From contig NZ_CP044427.1 in assembly GCF_008843165.1 (NCBI RefSeq), positions 992,001 through 1,056,000 on the forward strand: a stretch of DNA of 64,000 bases, read 5' to 3'. This DNA comes from Ornithinimicrobium pratense. Lineage in GTDB: Bacteria; Actinomycetota; Actinomycetes; Actinomycetales; Dermatophilaceae. Below are positions 25,591 to 33,240 of the stretch, in pieces (position 1 is the stretch's first letter; each line of letters starts with the position of its first letter). Under the pieces are notes generated by a model that saw nothing but the letters and a program-made list of their open reading frames with translations, did not search any database and was not told the origin of the DNA. Both the position numbers and the translations under genes were made by a program.

Positions 25591-27096
25591 TCACTGCTCC
25601 TTCAGCGGCTCCTTCAACGGTGAGGTGGCGGGCCCCTCCAGCACCCGCCCGTCGGCGCCGAAACGTGAGCCGTGCAGCGGGCAGTCCCAGGACATCTCGG
25701 CGTCGTTCCAGTTCAACTTGCCGCCCAGGTGCGTGCACACGGCCGAGACCTTGTGGGTCTGCCCGTCGACCGTGCTGCAGGCGACCATGCTCGCCCCGTC
25801 GCGCCCGACGACGCCCTCGCCCTCCGCGGGCGGCTGCTCGGGCAGCGTGCTGGCCATCCCGCTGGCCCAGCCCCGCGCCAGGTGCGCGGTGACCTCGGCG
25901 TTGATGCGACCCAGGCTGACCAGCCGTGACCCGGCGTTGCCGCGCTCCTGGTAGAGCCGCGCCCACTCCGGCACGTCCCCGGTCACCCACCCGGCCAGGG
26001 CGAGCGCGGCGGCCGCGCCGTTCGACATGCCCCACTTGCCGAAGCCGCTGGCGCACAACAGGGTCGGGTCTTCACCGGTCAGCGGCCCGACGACGGGTAT
26101 GCCGTCCTCGCTGCGGTAGTCCTGCGCCGACCAGCTGTGCAGCTCCTCGGCGCCAGGGAAGACCTCCTGGGTCCAGTGCCGCAGGTCATCGACGTTGCCC
26201 TGGGGGTGCGGGTCGCGGCCCACCGTGTGCCCGTTGCCACCCACCAGCAAGACCTCCTCGCCGTCGACCGGCACCGAGCGGATCGAGCGGCTGGGGCTGT
26301 CGGCGGACAGGTACATCCCTTGCGGCGGCACGCCGCCCGGCAGTCGGTAGGACTGGGCGTAGGAGCGCTGGGGCTCCAGCCGGGCGAAGTGCATCCCCCG
26401 GTCAAGGATCGGCATGCCGGTCGCGAGAACCACGGTGCGCGCCAGCAGCGGGCCGTGGTCGGTGCGCGCCTCGTGCGGCGTCCCGGACTTCAGCCCCATG
26501 ACCCGGACCCCTTCCACGATCCGGCCCCCGCCGGCCCGGATCTCGCGGGCCAGCTGTTCCAGCGCGATGAGCGTGTGCGCCTGCAGCTGGTCGCCCAGGC
26601 GCATGACCGCGATCGCGGGCACGGGATACTCCATCGCCTCGCCGCCCAGGGCCTGGACCGGCAGTCCGGCCTCGGTGGCGGCCTGCCACTCCTGCGTCAG
26701 CGAGTGCTTGCCCTTCTTCGTGGTCGCGTAGGTGAGCGCAGGCCGTCGCTGCAGCGCCGGCCCTTCTCCGATCACGTCCAGCCACCACTGCATGCCGACC
26801 CGGTTGGCCTCGACATACCGGCGCACCGCCTCCGGCCCGGCCTTGCTGCGGATGCGGGACAGCGTCGTGCCCTGCAGGAGGGACACCTTGCCGGTGGTGC
26901 GTGCGGTCGTCACCCCGCCCACCTCGCGGGCCTCCAGCACGACCACGTCCAGGCCCTGCTGCACGAGGGCGTGCGCGGTGGCCAGACCGGTGAGGCCGGC
27001 ACCTACGACCAGCACCTCGCAGCTGGCGCCGCCGGGCCAGGGGTCGGTCTCGGGTCGGGGTGCCGTTGCCTGCCAGAGGGACGTCATGTCCACCAA
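25591..27096 (-). CDS. FAD-dependent oxidoreductase with C-terminal Rieske domain
   Basis: A 501-residue protein; the start may be the first codon or the Met three codons in. Residues ~25-55 form a dinucleotide-binding fold (VLVVGAGLTGLATAHAL...VVLEA), followed by a DAO/DadA-type oxidoreductase body and a conserved ASGFGKWGMSNGAAAA. The last ~95 residues are a Rieske [2Fe-2S] domain with CTHLGG and CPLHGSRF, i.e. Cys-x-His and Cys-x2-His ligands. This fusion is widespread in soil bacteria; the substrate is unknown. A 24-nt sequence repeated later lies ~65 nt upstream. Confidence 0.9.
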   Translation of the reverse strand: MVDMTSLWQATAPRPETDPWPGGASCEVLVVGAGLTGLATAHALVQQGLDVVVLEAREVGGVTTARTTGKVSLLQGTTLSRIRSKAGPEAVRRYVEANRVGMQWWLDVIGEGPALQRRPALTYATTKKGKHSLTQEWQAATEAGLPVQALGGEAMEYPVPAIAVMRLGDQLQAHTLIALEQLAREIRAGGGRIVEGVRVMGLKSGTPHEARTDHGPLLARTVVLATGMPILDRGMHFARLEPQRSYAQSYRLPGGVPPQGMYLSADSPSRSIRSVPVDGEEVLLVGGNGHTVGRDPHPQGNVDDLRHWTQEVFPGAEELHSWSAQDYRSEDGIPVVGPLTGEDPTLLCASGFGKWGMSNGAAAALALAGWVTGDVPEWARLYQERGNAGSRLVSLGRINAEVTAHLARGWASGMASTLPEQPPAEGEGVVGRDGASMVACSTVDGQTHKVSAVCTHLGGKLNWNDAEMSWDCPLHGSRFGADGRVLEGPATSPLKEPLKEQ

Positions 27097-27158
27097 CTGC
27101 CTTCCTCGCGCGTGCCGGCGGCGCCTCCACCGGGTCGTCCGACCATCGTGGGCCGGTC

Positions 27159-27182
27159 ACGGCGGGGCCGCTCGGTGAAGTG
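27159..27182. repeat. 24-nt dispersed repeat, copy 1
   Basis: Reads ACGGCGGGGCCG then CTCGGTGAAGTG. It matches copy 2 at 27876 in 22 of 24 positions. It lies upstream of the FAD/Rieske gene. Confidence 0.5.
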
Positions 27183-27229
27183 GCCCCCGCGGCCGCCGCG
27201 CGGCTGCTCGGTGGGTGGTTGCCCGCCGC

Positions 27230-27778
27230 TCAGGTGTGGTCGCCGCGTCGGCGGACAGCCAAGGTGATGGACAGCGCCGCCAGGAGGACTGCCATGGCAT
27301 AGGCCGCGACGTCACCCAGACCCATCATCAGTAGCAGCAGGCCCGCGGCGGACTGGATCGCACCTGCGACGAGGAAGGCGTTGTCACCGTAGAGGTGGGC
27401 GAAGGGAAAGTAGTGGCTCCCGACCGCGATCATGGCCAGGGGGAAGAACGCTGCGGGCAGGTGCGGTGCCAGCAGCCACAGCGCCAGCAGCATCACGGCC
27501 ATCGTGGCGGCGGACTGGATCGCCAGACCCCGCATCGGGTGCCCGGCCGGTAGGTCAGGGCGGCCGGTGAGCAGGCGGTTCAGCAGCAGGTTGGCCGGGA
27601 AGATCAGGACGGCGCCACCGAGGAAGAGCACGGCTGCCCCGACCGGCACACCGACGGTGCTGGCCACCACTCCTGCCGTCAGCCAGACCACGGCAGCGAC
27701 GGCGGGACCGCCAAAGCCTCCTGAGTAGACCTCCCGGACGTCAGCCTGCGCCTGAGCGATCGTCATGTCGGTCCCCAT
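27230..27778 (-). CDS. DUF7010-family membrane protein
   Basis: A 182-residue integral membrane protein with about six TM segments. A short cytoplasmic N-terminus (MTIAQAQADVREVYSGGFGGP) precedes the first TM. The conserved loops (FPANLLLNRL, HPMRGLAIQSA and IAVGSHYFPFAHLYGDNAF) resemble the DUF7010/YwjB-like small membrane proteins. No catalytic residues or transported substrate are known for the family. It is monocistronic. The Met at codon 5 is an alternative start. Confidence 0.7.
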   Translation of the reverse strand: MGTDMTIAQAQADVREVYSGGFGGPAVAAVVWLTAGVVASTVGVPVGAAVLFLGGAVLIFPANLLLNRLLTGRPDLPAGHPMRGLAIQSAATMAVMLLALWLLAPHLPAAFFPLAMIAVGSHYFPFAHLYGDNAFLVAGAIQSAAGLLLLMMGLGDVAAYAMAVLLAALSITLAVRRRGDHT

Positions 27779-27875
27779 GCTGCGTCACTCTAGTCACCGC
27801 GTCGGCTTCCCCTCCTGCCAGCGTCGACCCGATGAGGGTCTGCCTTCGACGCGGCCCAACGGCGCGCGCCCGCCC

Positions 27876-27899
27876 ACGGCGAGGCCGCTCGGTGAAGCG
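27876..27899. repeat. 24-nt dispersed repeat, copy 2
   Basis: Differs from copy 1 (27159) by two transitions. It lies 26 nt upstream of the (p)ppGpp-synthetase start, on the same strand as copy 1. Confidence 0.5.
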
Positions 27900-27924
27900 T
27901 CCTCTTGTGCGGCAGGCTGTCCCC

Positions 27925-28926
27925 ATGGTGTCCTCCGAGCCGGCCAAGATCCGCAGGGCCGCGGCCCGGTATGCGGCAGAGCACGACGCGTACGTCGCCG
28001 CCACCGAGGCCTACGTCGCCCTGGTCACTCAGCTCCTCGACGACGCCGGCATCGACTACCTCGACGTCACTAGCCGCACCAAGTCCATCGACTCCTACGC
28101 CGGCAAACTCTCCCGGCGGGTCGACGGCCGGCTGGTCTACCCCGACCCCGTCCGCGACATCACCGACCAGATCGGGATCCGGGTCATCACCTATGTCCTG
28201 GGCGACGTGCGTGCCGTCGTCGAGCTGCTGGCCGACCAGCTGGTCATCCTCGAGGATCGCGACATGGGTCGGGAGACCGCGGCTGAGGGCCGTTGGGGCT
28301 ATGCCAGCCGGCACCTGCTCGTCGGCCTCGACCCCGTGCGTGCCAGGGCCAAGGGTCCCTTGCGGGGCCGCAAGGCCTCAGTGCAGATCCGCACCGTGCT
28401 GCAGCACGCCTGGGCCGAGTTCGAGCACGACATCCGCTACAAGGGCTCGGTGCCCGAGGCTCATGCGCCCGACTTCGACCGGCGCTTTACCCTGGCTGCC
28501 GGGCTGCTGGAGCTGGCCGACCAGCAGTTCACCGCCATCCGCGACCGGCACCGCGAGGAGGTTGCCCCGCCCGTCGAGCCGGCCGACGACGACCCGCGCA
28601 TCGGCAGCCAGGAGCTCTCGGCCTTCCTGGCCGGCCAGTTCGCCGACGCCGGCTGGTCCCGCACCGACCACTACGCGTGGGTCTCGGGGCTGCTGCTGGA
28701 ACTGGGCATCACCTCCCTCACCGAGCTGCGTGACCTGCTGCGCAGCGTCGACACGGCCGAGATCGAGGCGAAGATGGGCTACCGCTACCCGCCTGGCGCC
28801 GTGCGCCGTCTCGACGATGCGCTCCTGTCCGTGTTCGGGGAGAAGTATGTGGCGCTGCACGGCAACGCGCACCGCACCGCGCTGCTCCAGACCCGGCTGG
28901 AGAAGTTGTCCGCGGCCTCCCCGTAG
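27925..28926 (+). CDS. Stand-alone RelA/SpoT-type (p)ppGpp synthetase with C-terminal extension
   Basis: I start at the ATG of MVSSEPAKIRR (333 residues); no strong ribosome site is seen. The synthetase core is complete: RTKS (51-54), RDITDQIGIR (77-86, the metal-binding Asp region), GYASRH (125-130) and VQIRT...HAWAEFEHDIRYK (153-173). There is no HD hydrolase, TGS or ACT domain, so this is a small alarmone synthetase. Residues ~210-333 form an extension with LSAFLAGQFADAGWSRTDHYAW and a short helical C-terminal domain, longer than RelP/RelQ. A housekeeping alarmone role or a toxic-SAS/defence role are both possible; no antitoxin gene is adjacent. Confidence 0.82.
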   Translation: MVSSEPAKIRRAAARYAAEHDAYVAATEAYVALVTQLLDDAGIDYLDVTSRTKSIDSYAGKLSRRVDGRLVYPDPVRDITDQIGIRVITYVLGDVRAVVELLADQLVILEDRDMGRETAAEGRWGYASRHLLVGLDPVRARAKGPLRGRKASVQIRTVLQHAWAEFEHDIRYKGSVPEAHAPDFDRRFTLAAGLLELADQQFTAIRDRHREEVAPPVEPADDDPRIGSQELSAFLAGQFADAGWSRTDHYAWVSGLLLELGITSLTELRDLLRSVDTAEIEAKMGYRYPPGAVRRLDDALLSVFGEKYVALHGNAHRTALLQTRLEKLSAASP

Positions 28927-28940
28927 GCGCGGCCCCATCA

Positions 28941-28963
28941 CGGCTCCCCTGGCCCGGGAGACC
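28941..28963. terminator. Hairpin between convergent genes
   Basis: Arms CTCCC/GGGAG extended by CGG/CCG across a one-base bulge, with a 7-nt loop. It sits between the convergent synthetase and alcohol dehydrogenase genes. Confidence 0.4.
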
Positions 28964-28987
28964 GCCGCCGGTGGTCGGCTGCCCGCC

Positions 28988-30040
28988 TCAGGGTCGGATG
29001 ATCGTCACCCCGGGCGTGGTCCCGGTGTCCATCGCGGCCAGAGCCGCGGGTGCCTCCTCCAGGGTGATTCTCCGGGAGATCAGCCGCTCGGGGGTCAGCC
29101 GGCCGGTCGCGACGTCCTGCAGCATCCGGGGATAGTCGACCGCCGGCATCCCGTGGCTGCCCAGCACTCGCAGCTCGCGGGCGATGACGACGTGCATCGG
29201 CACCGTCGCCCGATCCTGCACCACCGCGGGCGGCAGCAGCCCGATCTGCAGGTGCCGGCCATGGGTGCGCAGGGTGAAGGTCGCGGCGCGGGCCGTCTGC
29301 ACGCTGCCGAGCGCGTCCACCGCGACGTCCGCGCCGTGCGGCCAGAGGCCCCGGACCGCCTCCACGGTGTCCCGCTCCGCGGCGTCGACGGTGTGCGTGG
29401 CGCCGGCGTCGACCGCCAGCTCCAGCGCAGCCTCCGCAATGTCGACCGCGACGACCTCCGCACCCTGGGCGGCCGCGACCATCACCGCGGCGAGCCCGAC
29501 CCCGCCGCACCCGAGGACCACGACCCGCTCACCCTCGCGGACCCGCGCCACATCGACCACACCCCGGTATGCGGTCGCGAACCGGCAGCCGAGACCCGCC
29601 GCGACGTCGGCACTGACCTGCCCCGGCAGCGGCACGACGTTAGCGTCGGCGCGGGGGACGGCGACGTACTCCGCGAACGACCCGGGCCCGTTGAACCCGG
29701 GCTGCCACTGGTCGGGGCAGACGTGGGAGCCACCGGCACGGCATACCGCGCAGGTGCCGCACCCGCACACGAACGGGACCACCACCCGATCACCGACCAC
29801 CACCTGGTCCACCCCGGCCCCGACCGCATGCACCACACCGGCGAACTCGTGACCCGGCACGTGCGGCAGGTCGCGGATGTCATCGTCGTGGCCCTGCCAG
29901 GCGTGCCAGTCCGAGCGGCACAGGCCGGTCGCCTCCACGGCGACGACCACCCCGCCCGGCTCCGGCTCGGGGACGGCCACCTCGGCGACATAGGGCAGCT
30001 CGCCGAAGGCGTCGAAGAGGAGGGCGCGCATGGGCCTCAT
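28988..30040 (-). CDS. Zinc-dependent alcohol dehydrogenase (MDR superfamily)
   Basis: A 350-residue medium-chain dehydrogenase. Catalytic zinc ligands are recognisable in GLCRSDWH (Cys) and VPGHEFAGVV (His-Glu). The structural zinc comes from the four-Cys lobe CGCGTCAVCRAGGSHVC. The Rossmann fold has VVLGCGGVGLAAVMVAAAQGAEVVAVD, with Asp at the end of strand 2 suggesting NAD preference. The segment before it (GCRFATAYRGVV) is typical of alcohol/polyol dehydrogenases. Start MRPM or MRAL. Substrate unknown; monocistronic. Confidence 0.9.
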   Translation of the reverse strand: MRPMRALLFDAFGELPYVAEVAVPEPEPGGVVVAVEATGLCRSDWHAWQGHDDDIRDLPHVPGHEFAGVVHAVGAGVDQVVVGDRVVVPFVCGCGTCAVCRAGGSHVCPDQWQPGFNGPGSFAEYVAVPRADANVVPLPGQVSADVAAGLGCRFATAYRGVVDVARVREGERVVVLGCGGVGLAAVMVAAAQGAEVVAVDIAEAALELAVDAGATHTVDAAERDTVEAVRGLWPHGADVAVDALGSVQTARAATFTLRTHGRHLQIGLLPPAVVQDRATVPMHVVIARELRVLGSHGMPAVDYPRMLQDVATGRLTPERLISRRITLEEAPAALAAMDTGTTPGVTIIRP

Positions 30041-30068
30041 CCTGCCAGCACCAAGCGAGGACCTGAGT

Positions 30069-30635
30069 TCAGCTGCGCGGCAGCACGGTCAGCACCCGCT
30101 CGATGTGATCGCGGAACTCCTGCATGTAGTCGGTCAGGACGTTCTCCAGCTCCGGGTCGCTCACCGAGCCGTCCTCGGCATACACGTCCGGGGTGAAGGT
30201 GATGTAGGCCTCCGGGGCGGTCATCTGCCGGGCGTTGCAATAGCTCAGCACGCCCCGCAGGCTCTGCTGGGCCAGCGCGGTGCCGATGCCGCTGGGCGAG
30301 GCGCCGATGACGGCGACGGGCATGTGGTCGAAGGAGTTCTGGCCGTACGGGCGCGAGGCCCAGTCCAGGGCGTTCTTCAGCGCCCCCGGGATCGAGCGGT
30401 TGTACTCCGGGGTGAGGAACAGGACGGCGTCCGATGCGGCGATCGCGTCCTTGAGGGCGCGACCCTCCGGGGGGAACTCCTCGTCGAAGTCCGGGCTGTA
30501 GAGAGGCAGGTCCTTGATCGGGATCTCGGTGAACCTGAGGTCGTCGGGGGCATGGTGGATCAGCGCCTTGCTCAGCGTCCGGTTGATGGACGTGGACGAC
30601 AGGCTGCCCACGAAGTAGCCGACCTGGTAGGTCAC
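30069..30635 (-). CDS. NADPH-dependent FMN reductase
   Basis: I choose the GTG at 30635 (VTYQVGYFVGSLSSTS) because AGGAGG lies at the right distance and the flavodoxin-fold first strand follows; this gives 188 residues. Signature segments are GSLSSTSINR (phosphate-binding loop), LTPEYNRSIPGALKNALDW and VAVIGASPSGIGTALAQQSLR. The family reduces FMN, azo compounds, quinones or chromate with NADPH. A strong inverted repeat lies 24 nt upstream. It is divergent from the SARP-type regulator gene. Confidence 0.9.
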   Translation of the reverse strand: MTYQVGYFVGSLSSTSINRTLSKALIHHAPDDLRFTEIPIKDLPLYSPDFDEEFPPEGRALKDAIAASDAVLFLTPEYNRSIPGALKNALDWASRPYGQNSFDHMPVAVIGASPSGIGTALAQQSLRGVLSYCNARQMTAPEAYITFTPDVYAEDGSVSDPELENVLTDYMQEFRDHIERVLTVLPRS

Positions 30636-30658
30636 GATGTCCTCCTGTGCTCGGGCGA

Positions 30659-30680
30659 TGCGGCCCGGGACCGGGCCGCA
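30659..30680. promoter_or_regulatory. Inverted repeat with perfect 9-bp arms in the FMN reductase leader
   Basis: Arms TGCGGCCCG and CGGGCCGCA around a 4-nt loop, 24 nt upstream of the start codon. It could act as an operator or an mRNA hairpin. Confidence 0.45.
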
Positions 30681-30769
30681 CGCTTCCAGGCTGGCAGAGT
30701 CCCTGACCGCCCGCACCTTGGCGCATTCCAGACCTCCCGCCACCCTGCGTCGTGCGACATACTTGAGCG

Positions 30770-31798
30770 ATGAAGGCGGTCGTCGCCGTGCTCGGGAGCA
30801 CGACGTTGGTGGTCGACGGTGCAGCGGTGACGTTGCCCGCCCGCCCGCGCGCGGTGCTCACTGCCCTGGCGGTGACCTCTCCCGACGTCCTCGCGCCAGC
30901 ACGGCTCGCGGACGCCCTCTGGCGCGGCAATCCGCCTCGCTCGGCGGCGAACGCCATCCAGGTCTACGTCTCAGCGATCCGCAAGGGCGCGCACGAGGCC
31001 GGCTGGGTGGGCGACTTCGTCCTGCACCGGGACGACGGCTACCTGCTCGACCCGGAGGTCCTGGTCGACCTCGACCAGCTGCAGGGCGCGGTGACTGAGG
31101 CCCAGCGCCTGCTCGACCGGCGCGACCCCGTCGGGGCCGAGCAGCTGCTGGCCGGACGCACCAACCTCGACCCCGCGCGCGTGCTGGCCGACCTGCCTGC
31201 GGAGTTCGGCCCTTCGGTGCGGCACGCGGGCCAAGCCTTGCTGGAGCGGGCCCGGCTGCTGCGGCTGCGGACCCTGATCTGGAGCGGCCGCGGTGAGGAG
31301 GCGCTGCCCACCCTGTTGGGGTTGTGCGACGAGCACCCCGAGCGGGGCGACGCGGTGGAGCTCGCCGCCCTGGCCTACTACGCCTCGAGCAGGCCCGCCG
31401 AGGCACTGGAGCTGCTGCGCCGGCACAGCGACCACCTGCGCCACGCCTTCGGCCTCGACCCGGGGGAGTGGCTGCACGTCCTACAGGGGCGGATCCTCAG
31501 CAACGACCTGACCCTGCTGCCGGACGTGGACCTCAGCACGACGGTGGTCTGTCCGCACACCCCCGCCAACGCGGTGTGGGACGCCGCCGTGTGCGCCCGC
31601 GCGGTCGGTGGGATGCTGGCCGGCGGAGCCACCAGCGAGGACATGCCTCCGTGCCTGCCGCGCAGCGTGACCCAGCTGGGCGAGTGGCCCTTCTTGCTCG
31701 AGCTCGTCGCGGGGGTCAAGGAGCATCAGGGCAACGTTGCTGCGCCCGTCGCGAATGAGACGCTCACGACCCAGCTGAAGAGCCCGCGTACGTATTGA
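30770..31798 (+). CDS. SARP/AfsR-type regulator with BTAD domain
   Basis: A 342-residue protein. The first ~95 residues form an OmpR-like winged helix (RAVLTALAVTSPDVLAPARLADALW...AIQVYVSAIRKGA...GYLLD). A BTAD helical domain follows to ~250 (VDLDQLQGAVTEAQRLLDRRDPVGAEQLL; AFGLDPGEWLHVLQ). The final ~85 residues are not recognised. A -10-like CATACT ends only 6 nt before the ATG, so the mRNA may be leaderless. SARP proteins usually activate nearby genes; the obvious neighbours are the FMN reductase and the membrane/GntR pair, but the target is not known. Confidence 0.83.
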   Translation: MKAVVAVLGSTTLVVDGAAVTLPARPRAVLTALAVTSPDVLAPARLADALWRGNPPRSAANAIQVYVSAIRKGAHEAGWVGDFVLHRDDGYLLDPEVLVDLDQLQGAVTEAQRLLDRRDPVGAEQLLAGRTNLDPARVLADLPAEFGPSVRHAGQALLERARLLRLRTLIWSGRGEEALPTLLGLCDEHPERGDAVELAALAYYASSRPAEALELLRRHSDHLRHAFGLDPGEWLHVLQGRILSNDLTLLPDVDLSTTVVCPHTPANAVWDAAVCARAVGGMLAGGATSEDMPPCLPRSVTQLGEWPFLLELVAGVKEHQGNVAAPVANETLTTQLKSPRTY

Positions 31799-31839
31799 CA
31801 CAAACCCTGCCTATCAACTACTTTTGTGGCAACACAAAG
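31795..31839 (+). promoter_or_regulatory. Promoter with overlapping inverted-repeat operator for the membrane/GntR pair
   Basis: Perfect -35 TTGACA (31795-31800, overlapping the stop of the SARP gene) and -10-like TACTTT (31819-31824), spaced 18 nt. Directly over and after the -10 lies TTTGTG-GCAA-CACAAA (31823-31838), six-base perfect arms. This is a good candidate site for the GntR protein encoded downstream. Confidence 0.6.
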
Positions 31840-31861
31840 TTTGTCGAGACGGGGAGAACAT

Positions 31862-32791
31862 ATGTTGACCGACGCGATCGTCCTGGTGGGCCTGGGGGTG
31901 GTGGCCATCCTGCTGCCCCTTTCGTCCGGGTTTCGCTCCTGGCAGGTCGACGACCTGGCCCGCCGAGTGGGTGCCCGGGTGCGACCGGGCCTGCGTCCCG
32001 TCCTGGAGGTCAAGCTCACCCGGCGCACCCGGGGCGTCGGCGTCGGGATCCTGCTCGGCGGCCTGGCGCTCCTGCTGCTCGCGCTGCTCTGGCCGGGCGA
32101 GCCGCCCCTGGACGGCGGAGGCTGGCTCGTCGTCTCGCTCGTGGTCGTGCTCGGGGCGGGTGGCACCGTGGTGGCCGAGCTGCGGCACCCAGGGGTCCCG
32201 GGGGAGGGGCCGCGAGCGGCCAGAGCCCGCACGCCCGGCTTCAGCGACTACGTGCCGCGCCAGGCCGCCGGGCTCACCGGTGGGCTGGTCATGGGGGGCG
32301 TGCTCGCGCTGCTCGGCACCCTGCTCCTGGGGGGCTCGCAGTGGTTCTCCGCGGAGGTGCTGTGGCGCAGCCCGGTGCCGGTGCTGGTGGTGGCCCTGGT
32401 CGTCCTGACGCTGCTGAGCTGGTGGGCGGCCCACCGGGTCCTGGACGCCCCGCAGCCCGCCGCCGACGTGACCGAGCTCTACTGGCAGGACGCGTTGCGG
32501 GCCAACACGCTGACCGGGCTCCTGATGCCACTGGTCATCGTCGCCCTGCTGGGGCTCAGCGTCTGCGGGGCCGCGCTGGACGAGGCCGCCACACGCGTCG
32601 CGACGGAGGCCGGCCAGGTGGGTCCCGCCTGGAGCATGGCCCTGCTCGTCGCCGGCTATGTCCTGCCCTTCGTCATCGTGGTCACGCTGCTGGGGACCAG
32701 CCCGTGGTGGGCCCGGCCCCAGGCCGGCGAGCACTTCCGCAGCCGGCTGTGGCAGGGACGCTCGGCGGACGACCTGGAGGCCCGGGTCTGA
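31862..32791 (+). CDS. Multi-pass membrane protein of a GntR-controlled pair
   Basis: A 309-residue protein with about seven TM segments; start ATG after GGGGAGAACAT. The first TM (TDAIVLVGLGVVAILLPLS) is followed by a basic cytoplasmic loop (RRVGARVRPGLRP). No transporter or enzyme signature is recognised. It overlaps the GntR gene (TGATG) and shares its promoter. YtrA-type GntR genes are normally linked to ABC or membrane-protein genes acting in envelope stress; a similar role is inference. Confidence 0.7.
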   Translation: MLTDAIVLVGLGVVAILLPLSSGFRSWQVDDLARRVGARVRPGLRPVLEVKLTRRTRGVGVGILLGGLALLLLALLWPGEPPLDGGGWLVVSLVVVLGAGGTVVAELRHPGVPGEGPRAARARTPGFSDYVPRQAAGLTGGLVMGGVLALLGTLLLGGSQWFSAEVLWRSPVPVLVVALVVLTLLSWWAAHRVLDAPQPAADVTELYWQDALRANTLTGLLMPLVIVALLGLSVCGAALDEAATRVATEAGQVGPAWSMALLVAGYVLPFVIVVTLLGTSPWWARPQAGEHFRSRLWQGRSADDLEARV

Positions 32792-33192
32792 TGCTGGTCG
32801 TCGACCCGGGGTCGGCCGAGCCGCCCTTCGCTCAGGTTCGGCGCCAACTAGCCGAGCAGATCCGGAGCGGGCAGCTCTCGCCGGGGGACCGGTTGCCGAC
32901 GGTGCGCCGGCTGGCCGGGGATCTGGAGATCGCCCCCAACACCGTGGCCCGGGCCTACCGTGAGCTCGAGACCGAGGGGCTGATCCAGGGCCGGGGACGG
33001 GCCGGGACCTACGTCTCGGCGGGCGCGTCGACGGACCAAGCCACGGCCCCCGCAGACACCCCCGCCATCCGCGACCCCTTGCTCCTGGCGGCCGCCCGAC
33101 GCGCCGCCGACGCCTATGCCCGGCAGGCCCGCGACCTCGGACTCTCCCCGGCTGACGCCTTGGCGCTGGCCAGGGTCGCGCTGGGCGGCTGA
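32791..33192 (+). CDS. GntR-family regulator, YtrA subfamily
   Basis: A 133-residue protein starting in the stop of the membrane-protein gene. Residues ~10-75 are a GntR winged helix: PPFAQVRRQLAEQIRSGQLSPGDRLPTVRRLAGDLEIAPNTVARAYRELETEGLI. Only a short helical tail (~50 residues) follows, so there is no FCD/UTRA effector domain, which defines the YtrA group. It likely represses its own two-gene operon through the inverted repeat at 31823-31838. Confidence 0.9.
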   Translation: MLVVDPGSAEPPFAQVRRQLAEQIRSGQLSPGDRLPTVRRLAGDLEIAPNTVARAYRELETEGLIQGRGRAGTYVSAGASTDQATAPADTPAIRDPLLLAAARRAADAYARQARDLGLSPADALALARVALGG

Positions 33193-33218
33193 GCCCCGGC
33201 GCTGGGCCGCGCGGTGCC

Positions 33219-33239
33219 GGCTGACGGCTGACGGCTGAC
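33219..33239. repeat. Three 7-bp tandem repeats between convergent genes
   Basis: GGCTGAC three times in a row just before the stop of the lipoprotein gene on the other strand. As 7 is not a multiple of 3, the unit puts TGA in all three plus-strand frames. Confidence 0.8.
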
Positions 33240-33240
33240 G

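Noticed and set aside
27905..30196. 763-codon plus-strand frame
   Set aside because: Shadow of the synthetase gene and the oppositely oriented alcohol dehydrogenase; no motifs.
33219..33239. Terminator at the GGCTGAC repeats
   Set aside because: Direct repeats without a convincing self-complementary stem.
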